Shown piece by piece: positions 1 through 11,774 of a stretch of DNA of 64,000 bases. The stretch is from Siphonodentalium dalli (taxonomy: Eukaryota > Mollusca > Scaphopoda > Gadilida > Siphonodentaliidae), in contig CP136069.1 of assembly GCA_032622095.1 (NCBI GenBank), positions 87,070,958 through 87,134,957 of the forward strand, in the 5' to 3' direction. The stretch's first letter is position 1. Every line of letters starts with the position of its first letter. The notes under the pieces were generated by a model. That model saw only the letters and a program-made list of their open reading frames with translations, was not told the DNA's origin and ran no database searches. A program made the translations under genes and the position numbers.

Positions 1-975
1 GCCATTGCTGCGAGATCTGAAAACATGAACAATTGTGAATTTAACATGTGCGTCGATCAAAAATTTGGCCAGAATGTGAGAGTTCATTGTTTCTGGTAGA
101 TTGGAAACAAAGAGTCTAGTTGTCTTGATAGGATAGTCGTTGCGCCTGCGGTATATATCACGATTGTCATTGCGATTAATTGGCGAAGAACCGCTACGTC
201 TCATTCCTGAACTCGTACCAGTTGGTCGGAAAGCACTGTTATGTTTGTCGTCAGACGGTCTGTCGCGCACGTTGAACCGGTCGTCACATTCATAATCACG
301 ACTATAAGATGAGTACTGAATGTTTGTTGTGGTCTAGACGATCCCGTTTACCGCTATTTACATTTTGCCTGCGATCACGCATTTCATACCAATCATCGCG
401 CTGGTAATCGTCATTGTCACGAGAGTCCCTGTCTGTGTATTTGTCGTCAACTCTGCCGTTATCTTGGTAGTTGTCTCGTGTGTGCTTATAGTTAGTTCGC
501 TCGTCTCGCTCAATCGGATTACCGTTGTTATTTTGTGATGCCTCTGATGGTGCAGCATCGGATTCAGCAGCGATGTCATTTTGTTCAGCCTGATCGTCCG
601 AACATGCAGTTATCCCAGACAGTGTATTCATTTTGTGCGAAAGCATCATCAACGGTATCTTTTATGTTGCTGCAGAATTGATTTAAGCGTTCGCACAATA
701 GGTCGCCAAAATTTGTCAGCGCTTCCTTCAAGTCATCTAAATTAGTTTGACTTTGCGGTTCGGATTGGGCATTTTGTGTCGTTTTGTTGGTGAGTCGCTT
801 TAAGTTGTCACTAAGTGTTCCGATAGAACCTGCATTCTTGTTGATAGCTTTGACCGCTGTTTTGGCTTGCTCTAGGGATGTTTCGATGTCGGCCTGTAGG
901 TCCTTGATTCTCGAGCGACAGTTCGCAACACCGTCGCATTTCTCGTCAATATAACGCTGTAATTTATGTTCATTA
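1..975 (-). pseudogene. Broken coiled-coil / RRM-like protein gene, truncated by window edge
   Basis: On the minus strand, 970 to about 590 reads as a charged helical segment (around RIKDLQADIETSLEQAKTAV) that looks like a coiled coil. A frameshift near 600 leads into 652-302, a hydrophilic stretch rich in Asp, Arg, Asn and Tyr with many RD and DR pairs. A second frameshift near 305 leads into a segment ending in TTRLFVSNLPETMNSHI, where LFVSNLP fits the RNP2 motif of an RNA-recognition motif. The window edge cuts the RRM off. Coiled coil plus RRM is a layout known from ORF1 proteins of several non-LTR retrotransposons, but a broken host RNA-binding protein gene is also possible. The frameshifts and lack of one long frame are seen directly; family membership is inferred. 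No poly(A) tail or reverse transcriptase partner is visible here. Confidence 0.5.
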
Positions 976-1039
976 GAATGTAAGGCCTACACCCACTTCC
1001 CAATCAGCTACGCTGGATCCACCGACGGGTTTCAAGTGA

Positions 1040-2510
1040 AGCTGTCAGTTTGAAATCTCAAATGCATTATGAAGACGACACGAACGAGTTTGACTGGAAA
1101 GCGGAGCCCGCGAAGCCTGTTATTTTCCCTTTTAAAGGAACTGCCGATAACAAAACCAATCAACTTGATGTATACAAGTTTTTCATGGACATGGAAGATG
1201 GTGTGTTCGCCTTGATTTCAAAGGAAATAGATATGCTGACAATTTCTTGAAAAATAACCCAAACCTTCAATCTTTCACGGGTGGAACTCTACATCGCCGA
1301 CTGAGATGAAAATATTCTGGGGGTTGAAAATGCTGATGAACATAATTCAAAAGCCAACTCTAAAATCCTATTGGCCACTCGATACAAACACCTTGTTTTG
1401 GGAATGTAATGACACGGGATCGATTCTTGGTTATCATGAAGTTTCTGCACTTCTCTGATAATTCAAAAGCTGATGTGTCTGATCCCCTGACGAAAATACG
1501 AACAATACACGATACAATAACAAAGCGTTATACTGGTGTGTATACACCCGAACAACATGAATGTTGCCATAGATGAAACGATGGTTCGGTCGAGCAGCTA
1601 TGAAAACGTAAAATCCCCATAAGCCCATGCAACAAATAGAAGTGGTTTTACGTGGAAATACCAGGTGTACTTTGGAAAGCTGCCCCGTACACACACCAAA
1701 GTGGTCAAGAAGAACTTGGGAAAACTACTCGGTTGTTATGAGTATGATGAATGGAATTCTTGATCAAGGGTATCAAGTGACCATGGATAATTGGTACTGT
1801 ACTCAAGTCCGGAACTATTTATGGAGTTGCACAAGCGTGAGACTCACGCCATTGGCACTTGCAGGAAAAATCGCAAAAAACCTCCCGCAATTGACAGATG
1901 GACAAAAGGATTTTAATAAGCTGAGACATGGAGATATTCGCCACCGGGTGAGTGGGCCCCTTCTTTGGCACGACAAGCGACGGTAAACGTGGCAAAAGGA
2001 ACAAACACTCCAAAACTATCGAGATCTAACGAAGAAATAGTCAAACCCAGGATTAGTCTATATTACAACAAATACATGTGCTCAGTGGATACGTCAGACT
2101 AATGCTGGGGCTTAACAAATAGCTACTGCCTATATCGCAAAGTGGATTCGAAACACACTCACATTCAGTTCCGGAAGAACCTCGCCAAACAACTAATTGC
2201 AGAGGGGATTGCAGAAGCCTTGCCCGAAGATCGCATCACGTCAAAAAAATCTGGTCGCACATCAGCCTGCGAAGAACTTCCGACGAGACTTGAGTTCCGA
2301 AACTCTAACCGCTGGCCGCAGTTCATTCCCACAACGGAGAAGAATATCCACCCACAATGAGATGTGTAGTCTGCAAACCAGAGGCTCTTGATTGAAGATT
2401 TCAAAAGGGAGAGAGGGCAATGCGCCCAGAAACACGATGTATGTGCAAGGAATGTGATGTGACGCTCCATATAAAGGCGCATGCTTCGAGAGATACCACA
2501 CAACGCTAAA
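1040..2510 (+). pseudogene. Dead piggyBac (PGBD4-like) transposase
   Basis: Pieces in all three plus frames line up in the order expected of a piggyBac DDE transposase. The N-terminal domain has a stretch like YKFFMDMEDGVFALISKE, then NPNLQ, EMKIFWGLKMLMNII and SYWPLD (1050-1400). A LHF-type motif (FLVIMKFLHFSDNSKAD) lies near 1425-1460. Near 1560-1600 is the catalytic region AIDETMVRSSS, with the first Asp. The second is at about 1780 in YQVTMDNWY, followed by ETHAIGTCRKNRK and WHDK. The C-terminal cysteine-rich zinc domain is recognisable at 2355-2495 (RCVVC, then RCMCKECD and H-x3-H). In life the enzyme cuts and pastes elements at TTAA. Here at least four frameshifts and several stops make it non-functional. 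I could not find convincing CCY-type terminal inverted repeats or TTAA duplications, so the element borders are unknown. Confidence 0.85.
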
Positions 2511-2559
2511 AACTACAGAACTCCAGTGGACACCACATGAATGCACTGCCCCAAACGAA

Positions 2560-3590
2560 ATATAGACCATGCCATGCATTTTGCTTTATTGTGAACGTGT
2601 TATTAAATGTGTTACTGCATGTATATCAGATTCATATTGTTATATATACCAATGCATGTTCTGGTCGTTGCTCAATATGATAACATAGTGAACATGCAAA
2701 CTTCATATGGATGTGATACTTGACAAATTGACAGTTATATATATACTTTCAAAACATAAAAGACATGCATAAACAAAATAGCGGCTGTCTGACGTGACAA
2801 CAAATTATCCAAATTACGAATACAATGCACGTTTTATCTTTGGAAAATATGGTTTGGTGGCCATTTTGAAAAGCGCCCCGTGTTGGTGATGGGCGAGAGG
2901 TGATTCCATATATGTTTGCAAAAATATTCATGCCTTCCTGGATAATATAATTCGGAAATGAGTTACATTCTCTTCACATTGTCCTAGAAACAAGTCGTCA
3001 AATTCCGAAATAATAGCAAACAATAGCAATTAGGTGGCATCTTTCACAATTTTCTAGCGATTTATAGACCGCAGATTACCATCCACTTACTATATGTTGT
3101 TGGACAGAGAATTATAACGTGATCAATGCCCCGACTAATCATATAACGTACACCAATAAATTGGTATATACGCCTGCGATGTCCCCCCCCCCCCCCCCCC
3201 GCAAGAATATCGTCCCAAACGAAAGGTTTATTCCACACGATGGTCGAAGTAACGCTGAAGGGGTCAATATTCACCTGCTATATATACTAGTGTGTACGAG
3301 TAAGCGAGTGCGATACTAGCGTAACCCGGCCGACGATCACGGTGGGGAATCACGTGGTTTCAAGTTGATGAGTATCACGCATTCAAAATGGCCGAAGCGA
3401 TCTATAACGCTACCAGAAACGAGGAAAAAGGTATTAAACTTAGATATGACATATTACATATACATAGTAAGATGCTATACTATTTTTTTTTAAAGCTGAT
3501 ACCTCATTTGATTCCAAATTTCACATATGTTTGCTCAAACATTCTGACCAAAATTGTCAGTCGAAGGTTTCTCCAAGATGTATATACTGG
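2560..3590. other. No gene seen; poly-C tract
   Basis: No supportable gene. The stretch is AT-rich with a run of about 18 C at 3183-3200. Bases 3330-3415 (GGAATCACGTGGTTTC and a following CAAAATGGCCG) recur in inverted orientation at 15680-15760, so this is a dispersed repeat fragment. Confidence 0.5.
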
Positions 3591-3601
3591 TGTATTCCAC
3601 G

Positions 3602-4569
3602 CAGGGACGTGGCTAGAGGGTCTCCGTTGGGGGGTGTCCACCTTGGGAAATTCTAACTGCACCCCGCCCTTGAATCAGAAAAAACACAAGTTTTCCATAA
3701 TTCCATTTGCACACCCCCCCCCCCCCCCCCCTTGGCACATCTGTGGTTCTATATTCCCGGTATGAGAACATTCAGATATTTTAACCTGAAAAATTGCATA
3801 AATCCTAACATCTAGTGGTCTAACTCCAGATAAATGGACACGGCTACGGACAATAGACCAGGACACACCGGGCTGACCATGCATGGTTGTTCGGTCCGGT
3901 GTGAGAAAATTTTGAAAACTATACAAGAAAATCGCAAATCCTGGCATCAACTGAAGCTTTCCTATAGTGTTGGAAATTTCAAACCTCATACTCCCCCTCA
4001 GGTTGGAAAATTCTCCAACTGATGACCATTTCAGTCCACAAGTTTGACCAAATGTAGTAAAATATTTGTTTTGTTAAACTAATTAGCAGTTTTGTATTGG
4101 CCATTGGGGGGGGGGGGGGACAACGACACACCGGGCCGACCATGGTTCGGAAATTTCAAACCTGACACCCCCAATTAGGTTTGAAAATTTCCAACTGATG
4201 ACAATTCCAATGACATTGTTTTCTTCAATTAACTAGCAGTTTTGACTGGCCACGGGGGGGGGGGGGACCAGGACGCAAGCTTTCCAAATATGGAAATTTC
4301 CAACCTGTCACCCCCCCTAAGGTTGGAAAATTTCCAACTGATGACCATTTCAGTCCAAAATGTTGACAAAAAAATAGGAAAATATGCAAATATTGGTCCA
4401 AAAACAATTAATTCCCACAATAAGAACATTTTCAACCTATTGTGGGTGTGAAATTTCCAACAAATGTTTTGGCAGGTATGAAATTTCCAACTGTTGAAAA
4501 TTTTGACCAAAGTTGGGGGTTCAGACATCCCCCCCCCAAAAAACAATCCCCCCTGTCGCCACGTCTCTG
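3602..4569. mobile_element. Non-autonomous hAT element, copy 1
   Basis: The element starts CAGGGACGTGGCTAGAGGG and ends with a degraded inverse of it (GCCACGTCTCTG). It is bordered by the near-identical 8-mers attccacg (3594-3601) and tttccacg (4570-4577), one mismatch apart. A CAGGG end with an 8 bp target duplication is the hAT signature. The interior carries several copies of the self-complementary motif GTTGGAAATTTCCAAC, separated by G or C homopolymers, and has no coding capacity. The better-preserved sister copy is 61532-62638. Confidence 0.8.
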
Positions 4570-4629
4570 TTTCCACGCACCCCCGACAAGGTCAGATTGC
4601 TATAGAAAACCACGGAATATTTCCAAACA

Positions 4630-5510
4630 AATAAGGTATATATACCAACTTGTTTCAAAAATAAACTAGCATATGCTCGTAACAGGCAAAATGCTGTTTC
4701 GTGTCAGTTCCTCATTTCACCCAAACCTTGGGTGTTTATTTCACACGACTTTCTGGGATAACCTGTGTGTCGACTGAGAACATGCGTGCCAATTGAGGAG
4801 AACACGCGAAGGATTTGTGTAAATGTTAGCCCAAACGACATTTCGAAGTAACGACTGCTTTGTTGTTTATTTCGAGGAATAATACCGCATCATATGAATT
4901 CAGCCCAAATATATTGACAGGTGTCAAGGGTCTAACTCTATACTGAGCAATAAAAAACTAATATAATAAATACCGAGTATATTTAATTTTAACGCCAATG
5001 GGTCGTTTATGTGCGTTTAAGAGTGTATTTATGCTTAAAGCAAAGTGAAATAACGATCTTAAAATGAATTGGCCGGTATATTTTATTAGTTATCAGGGTT
5101 ACCAGGGTCGTAGTTGCATAAATTACAATATATTTTTATGCTAAGATAATTGCGTGGTAATTTGTTGGTTAATGGATTGATCGGTGATCATGTTAACACA
5201 AATCCCATATATGGAAAGTGACTTGCGCATGCGCAAAACAGATACAATGGTCTAATTTTCCAATGCCGATGACAATCGAAGCGGACGCGATGTGCATTTT
5301 AATTCTTTCATTACGACTGTTTTGGCGTCCTAATCTATTAAAATATTCTTCTATATCTTGGAAGGTGTTCTGGAAGGATTATTTCAATATGTGTATATCG
5401 GATTAACCTTCCAAAAAGATGAGTTTGACGCCTGTATTTCTTGGCATGAATATTAACGAGCGCTCGTCTGCAAGTAGGTCATCTGGATTCGGAATTGGCG
5501 TGTTTTTGTG
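4630..5510. other. No gene seen
   Basis: AT-rich sequence with no coherent coding potential and no repeat that I could pair elsewhere in the window. Confidence 0.4.
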
Positions 5511-5526
5511 AAAATGTCAAATTCAA

Positions 5527-5890
5527 TTTCTTCCATCTAAAACATAATTACGCGCTGGACTCGGTCATTTTAGGAACATATATGTATCACACGCACATAC
5601 ACCAAGTCTCAGCCTAAAAGTTTGAAAAATGACAGTTTTATCGACATAAATCGATGTTAATGGTAAATTCAAATTTCCATGTTAAATTTTATCATTGAAA
5701 AAAATTCATTTCTTCCATCTAAAACATAATTGCGTGCTGTACTCTGTCATTTTACGAATATGTAGCTATCCCACCAACACACTCCAAGTCTCAGCTTAAA
5801 ATTTTGAAAAATGACAGTTTTATCGACATAAATCAATTTTAATGCCAATAATGGCAAATGGAGTGTTAAATAAATTTTAGGCCAATTAGG
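5527..5890. repeat. Two-unit tandem repeat, period about 182 bp
   Basis: The segment starting TTTCTTCCATCTAAAACATA at 5527 recurs at 5709, with the same downstream order: a GCTG(G/T)ACTC stretch, then a CAAGTCTCAGC block and TGACAGTTTTATCGACATAA. The copies have diverged by substitutions and small indels. It looks like an old tandem duplication; no function is visible. Confidence 0.75.
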
Positions 5891-5959
5891 GCCCTGCGAA
5901 TGTTTTCTGACCTGTTCTATATTGGTCACTAGAGTTCATATTTGACCGGTTACACCTGA

Positions 5960-6990
5960 TAATTATGCGACAGTATAGTCGCGTTACTTTATAGGTCAAC
6001 ATTGGTCATTATCACCTGACAAATTTATTTTGGTCTATCGTATCAACCCCTATTTTCTCCCGCGCGTAGCCTGACTACCGCTATTCTCAAAGTAATTGAC
6101 CAGAAAAACGGGGTGATACCCCGGTCATGACCACGGTGATACCGGTAATAAACGGTAGCTGTATCGAGGCGGTCATGGCAGTGGAATTACGGTATTGGGC
6201 GATGATACCGCGGTCTTTTAGCGGGCACCGCATTAATTTTTTTGAATACCGCAGTGATTTTCATGGAATACTTTGAGGGGAGGTATTTACTCCCACATAC
6301 GTTAACAAGCGGTATCAGTACCGCGGTATTGGAGGATACCGCGGTATAGTACCGCAGTATTAACGGGGTGACACCACGTTGCTAGTGGTCAATTACTTTA
6401 AGTATAGCGGTAAGTGTCAACATTGGTCATTATCGCTCCACTAATTTGTATCGTTTCATCGGTATGAATTCCATATCCAATTATCCACATATAACCAACC
6501 CAACCTCTAATCCCGGTCCAATTTATTTATTTCTTTCATCGGTATATTCACGTAACGTAATATTTTATCACGTGATATTTGTACTTATATGTCTATGGTA
6601 TTACTATAGTATACTGTATACGTATATCAATTGCTATTCCTATCTATATAATCCTGGTGCCATCTATAAAGATAGATAATTTCAGACTCCTCCCCCCCCC
6701 CATTTTACATCATTGCTGCTTTAGTACAGTCGCGATGCAACATCGCTCCACTAATTTATGTCAGTTCATCGGTACAAACCACTTTTTCTCCGAGTCCATA
6801 TAACCAACCCAACATCTTATAGATGACTATTCTGGCACTATATAGAGATGACTAAGATTCTGACACCCCCCTATTTTATAGCCATGTTGCAACAGTAGAG
6901 TTCAGATGCATATTATGTCAACATCGGTCGTTATCGCTCTACAAATTTATATCGGTTCAACCCTTAGTTCCCTGTATCGCCCACCCCTCC
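5960..6990. repeat. Dispersed direct repeat with GTCAACATTGGTCATTATCG core
   Basis: A block with GTCAACATTGGTCATTATC, then CACTAATTT and a TCGGTA(C/T) stretch, is seen near 5995, 6417, 6740 (partial) and 6918. The palindromic MITE at 6076-6412 sits between the first two. Units are degenerate and about 180-420 bp apart. No gene is visible in this interval. Confidence 0.55.
6076..6412. mobile_element. Palindromic MITE rich in ACCGCGGTAT
   Basis: The ends are inverted copies: TACCGCTATTCTCAAAGTAA at 6076 and the inverse of TACCGCTATACTTAAAGTAA at 6412, each followed by TTGACCA. The interior repeats short palindromes around ACCGCGGTAT, so nearly the whole element can fold on itself. The AAAGTAATTGACCA part is shared with the MITEs at 7271-7741, which suggests related termini. 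Confidence 0.75.
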
Positions 6991-7270
6991 CTCAGTTTAT
7001 TTTTTCAGTTGTATTATAGTCTCATTACGTACACATTTTATCTTTTCTAACTTTTGCTTCAACGCGTTGAGTTCCGCTGCAGACAATATAAAACTGACAA
7101 CATTTTGAAATGTAAGCAGGCTTCAAACTCATCTTATCCAAGAAAAACTCTGGTTACATAAGAAATTTGTGTATAAGGTGTACGCGCATTTGTCGCGTTA
7201 AAAACAAAAGGTCCCAAGTCAAGGTCCAAATCCCCAACACACTGATGTGAGGTTTAACTCCATCTACATA

Positions 7271-7741
7271 CAGTAATGTCCAAAGTAATTGATCACTTAA
7301 CCACAGCAAAATAATGGGTATTTTTTCATGATTTTAAATCCTGAAAAATTACCCATAATTCTGCTGTGGTTAAGTGGTCAATTACTTTGGGCATTACTGT
7401 AACCAATATAAGGATTTGAGGTGTAATAATAACTCAATCCTCATACAGTAATGTCCAAAGTAATCGACCACTTAACCACAGCATAATTATTGGTAATTTG
7501 TCAGGATTTTAAATGCTGAAAAAATACCCATAATTCTGCTGTGGTTAAGTGGTCAATTACTTTGGGCATTAATGTAACCAATATAAGGATTTGAGGTGTA
7601 ATGATAACTCAATCCTCATACAGTAATGTACAAAGTAATTGACCACAGCTGAATAATGGGTAATTTGTCAGGATTTTAAATGCTGAAAAATTACCAATAA
7701 TTCTGATGTGGTTAAGTGGTCAATTACTTTGGGCATTACTG
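7271..7741. mobile_element. Three Tc1/mariner-type MITEs in a 175 bp tandem array
   Basis: Three copies lie at 7271-7399, 7446-7574 and 7621-7741. Each starts CAGTAATGTNCAAAGTAATT, ends with its inverse and is flanked by TA on both sides, the TA-target signature of Tc1/mariner elements. Copy starts are exactly 175 bp apart, and the 46 bp spacers (ACCAATATAAGGAT(T)TGAGG and following) are also shared. The array therefore arose by tandem duplication of one inserted MITE plus its flank, not by three insertions. Each copy is essentially two inverted arms of about 55 bp with a small loop. Confidence 0.85.
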
Positions 7742-7769
7742 TAACCAATATAAGGATGTGAGGTTTAAT

Positions 7770-9700
7770 GAGAACTCCATCCACATAACTAATAAATATG
7801 TGTGAAAATTAAACCAAAAAAAATAAATTCCATGATGGCGTCCAATATGGACTGCCTAATTCTGCTCCAAAACATGTACCGGTATATTGAATATATGGTT
7901 GTTTATCAATTGGGGGAAACTGATTATTTCAATGATATTTTCATTAACTGCATGGGGTCCAAAACCCGACTTACGGGAGCTCGCTTCGTGCACGACTGTA
8001 TCTTAAGCATATGTGCATATTTAATGAGCCAACAATTGGAATCCAAATAGAGAAGATTGGCACGTTGACCCTGCGCATAGACATCATTGATGATCTCTAT
8101 GGGAATCAAAATTGACATTTAATAGACAATTTCGATTAACCGCAATAACTTAAGGAATCTCTAATTATGATTAAGCCCAATGAGAATGCAATAAGACATT
8201 TCTTATTACCCTTAACCGCAATTACTTCCCATTGCACTTTAACACAATTAATATCCCCCCCCCCAACAGCTTATCAATACCACTCAGGACAGTGGGTGTT
8301 TTTCCTCAATTAATTGAATTTCTTGTTAGTGACCATAAATCTATACCTTCGGTTTTGCCGAATAACCGAACAAATGTTGTCAACTGTTTCCACGTTTATT
8401 CTCACTTATACCGTTTTTATATCCGTTTTATCCTATTTGTTGTTGTGTATTGCATTACTTTGATAAAGTCTGCGCTTGTGTTATTCTCACAAAAGGTAAT
8501 GCGTGTTTACATTTCACAATTCCGCCTTACAGTCTGCGAGTGCGACGGAAAAAATTTCCACATGTCCGAGCGCCATTGGCATTGATTCCTTAAATACGAG
8601 ACTATTTAATCGAATGAGGTCAAATATTCGCATATAACTTGACTCATATGTTATTCTGCACAATTCTGGCCAGTGCCGACTTTCATTTCGCATTACTTTC
8701 GTTTTTATCGAAATATAACCGTTTTCTATGGAGATTCCCATGTAAATTTGTTCAACCAAAAAAATTCATAGTTTTGCCAATTTCAAGCTAGTTTAATACT
8801 TTATAGCATGGTCAGGGCATAATCTGGCCTATCGAGTGATGGTAGACGTTCCTTCAGTGTGCACAACAAATATTTGGTCCCAACGAAGCAGGCTAAAATC
8901 CTGAAATTTGTCAATTGACTTTGAGTGTGAAGAAAATATTCATTTAAACTTCCAAAATTGGTTGAAATATGCTCAACAACATTCAGTTGAATGGTGACAT
9001 TATTTATAGTCACCGACTAACTTCCACGATGAATCAAATTTGTTTTTATTGGTGACAATTTATGTCGCGAATCATAAAAATGTAAATTTTCTGAAGAAAA
9101 AAAATTCATTGGTTTGCGAATTTCAAGCTAGTTTATAGCGAACATGGGAACCAAGGTACAATTTATGCCATTTAGGCACACTTCAGAGTGAAATCTGGGC
9201 TTATATTTCGGCGAGAATCCAAATCTAGATTCTCGCAAATTACCCTGGATTCTCATGAAAAAGTATATATGGATTCTCGCAAAATCAGATGAAATATATG
9301 CCCTAGTGGAAATATAGCAAATCGTTTAATGCTTTAGAATTTTTTTTTTTCCGGAGATTTATATATATGTTTAAAGACATATTATGGAATTTTTCGGGAG
9401 CGAGAAATTGATAAGTTAGTGCTCAGGCACTTTTCCAACGTGGGGAATGTTATCATTCTACTAACATCACTGAAAATTTCCAAAAAGATCTACCACACCA
9501 CTTCATATAGAACATCGTCTGAACTACTCCAAATTGTAAATATTTACATCTCGATTCGGGGCGCAACTATCGGCTGTAAATAAACAAAAATCATTTTGCC
9601 ATCGAGAGTCATTGCATTTAACTAATATATAAGAATGACGTTGTGTAACATCCATTTGGATTAATATTCGTAACAAATAACTACTTTGAGAAAGATTATT
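7770..9700. other. No gene seen
   Basis: Low-complexity, AT-rich intergenic sequence. Short ORFs are present but show no recognisable domain and overlap freely on both strands. A stretch with repeated GATTCTCGCAAA-like words lies at 9210-9290. Confidence 0.4.
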
Positions 9701-9919
9701 CTTAATTTATATTTATTTGATCACTCTGCCCGGTGTCTGCCGGAGTGTTTCACATCACTTTAATCAAGGAAGACTGTTAAGAAAAACTGCATTTCAAGAC
9801 CACCAAACAACTTTCCTTTTTAGGGCCACCACATCTTCCAAATATGTACTTCTTCCATTTTGCTATCAAAGACCGAAAAATGTCGTTAAACTAGAGATCC
9901 AAATACCCCCTAAGGGCCC

Positions 9920-10390
9920 CTCTATCTTGAGATATTAAAGACCGAAAAATGTCGTTAAACTATAAAGACCGAAAAATGTCGTTAAACTAGAGATCCAAAT
10001 ACCCCCTATATCTTGAGATATTATAAAGACCGAAAAATGTCATTAAACTATTAATTGTTGTTGCTGTTGTTTATTAGGGTTTATCGTCATTCTAGCCGCT
10101 AGGCCACACACGACGTTGTCAATTTTACGGGTGGAGGAAAGACCACGCAGAGGCTCAATTTCACCGGGAAGTTGTTCCACTGCGTGTAGAAACCACCGAC
10201 CCCCGGAAAGCAATTGACAAACTTGCCCAGATACACGATTCCGGTCACCCTCCCTATGGTGGGGTTAGAACCAGCTTCGTCAGCGCTGGACGGCCTGGGA
10301 CGACGTAATTCACCTGGCACTCTACCGACTGGACCACCGGGGGCCCCTATTAAACTGTTAAAGACCGAAAATGTCGTTAAATTGTAAAGT
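9920..10390. repeat. Short tandem repeats with AAAGACCGAAAAATGTCGTT
   Basis: The 20-mer AAAGACCGAAAAATGTCGTT (with TAAACT after it) occurs at about 9866 (variant), 9938, 9964, 10025 (cattaaact variant) and 10364. Some copies are separated by AGAGATCCAAATACCCCCTA. A related AAAGAACGAAATATTTCGTT lies at about 11490. A SINE at 10050-10348 is inserted into this series. Confidence 0.7.
10050..10348 (-). mobile_element. tRNA-derived SINE with 8 bp target duplication
   Basis: Read on the minus strand, the head has a polymerase III A-box-like TGGTCCAGTCGGTAGAGTG and a B-box-like GGTTCTAACCC about 60 bp further on. A body and a tail with CAACAGCAACAACAA follow. The element is bordered by the exact 8-mer ATTAAACT at 10042-10049 and 10349-10356. 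A body segment (TGACAAACTTGCCCAGATAC on the plus strand) recurs in a second copy at 51940-52230, so the family is dispersed. SINEs are copied by LINE machinery; which LINE served here is unknown. Confidence 0.8.
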
Positions 10391-10399
10391 TTGAGCTAT

Positions 10400-11400
10400 T
10401 GCCATGGCTTTGTCGTCCGTGTGTATGTGTGTACGTAAGGCGTCAACAATGCAGGCTACAGGTCGTACCTTTGGTCGGATCATTATGAAATTTGTCATAG
10501 CTGTTGACATCAACATTTAGACCAGATTATTAATTTTGGGATCATTCGGAAAAAAAACATGGCCGCCAGTGGCCATCTTGGATTTCAAAATTCAATCCAT
10601 TAGCACGGGCTACAGTTCGTAATGTTTGTCTGATCATCATGAAATTTGTCAAGAATGTTAATAATGACATGTAGATGGGAACGAGTCCTTTTGGGGTCAT
10701 TCGGCCAAAAAACATGGCCGCAGCAGCCATTTTGGATTTTAGTCTTTATATGACTAAATCTTTAGCACGGGCTACAGGTCTTAACTTTAGTCTGATCATC
10801 ATAAAATTTGTCATGGCTGTTGAAATTGGAATGTAGATGGGAACGAGTCATTTTGGGGTCATTCGGACAAAAAACATGGCCGCCAGTGGCCATCTTGGAT
10901 TTCAAAATTTAATCCATTAGCACGGGCCACAGGTCGTACTGTTTGTCTGATCATCATGAAATTTGTCATGGATGATAATATTGACATGTAGATGGGAACG
11001 AGTAATTTTGGGGTTATTCGGCCAAAAAACATGGCCGCCAGCAGCCATCTTGGATTTTACTCTTTGTATGACTAAATTCTTTAGCACGGGCTACAGGTCG
11101 TACTTTCAGTCTGATCATCATAAAATTTGTCAAGAATGTTAATAATGACATGTAGATGGGAACGAGTCATTTTGGGATCATTTGACCCAAAAACATGGCC
11201 GCCAGCAGCCATCTTGGATTTTAATCTTTGTATGACTAAATCCTTTAGCACGGGCTACAGGTCGTACCTTTAGTCTGATCATCATGAAATTTTTCATGGC
11301 TGTTGAAATTGGAATGTAGATGAGAATGAGTCATTTTGGGGACATTCCGACAAAAAAACATTGCTGCCAGCGGCCATCTTGGATTTCCAAATTCAATTCT
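10400..11400. repeat. Tandem array of about 160 bp units (six copies)
   Basis: The word GCACGGGCTACAGGTCGTAC (with variants) recurs at about 10450, 10607, 10765, 10920, 11084 and 11248, a period of 155-164 bp. Each unit continues with TCTGATCATCATGAAATTTG, then GTAGATGGGAACGAGTCATT and AACATGGCCGCCAG...CCATCTTGG. Units differ by substitutions, so the array is old. A similar, inverted-sense series is at 30105-30475. No coding potential. Confidence 0.85.
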
Positions 11401-11774
11401 AAATCTTTCCATTCATTGCTCATCACACAAATTTAACTTCTTCTCAAAGTTGAGCTACAGTGTCATTGACACTTTCATTTGAGACATTAAAGAACGAAAT
11501 ATTTCGTTACACCATTAATGATCATTAATACATAATTTGTGTTTATGAAAGTCTGGTACAGACAGTTTGTTTCCAGTACATATTCATTGGAACGTAAACA
11601 ATTATTCTCTGACAAATCATGTTAATATTGCCTTTCGTTACTGGTTTCCTTGACTCACATATCTCTCACTTCTTAATACTTATAATTAAAACAAATGTTC
11701 TGTGTTTTGTGTCACTTCTTAATAGCATTCTGTATTCTGCTATTGAAAAGAAAAACAGTTGTAGTATACCTTAA

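Noticed and set aside
10085-10348. Functional tRNA gene
   Set aside because: A and B boxes are present on the minus strand, but no cloverleaf can be completed and a SINE body and tail follow.
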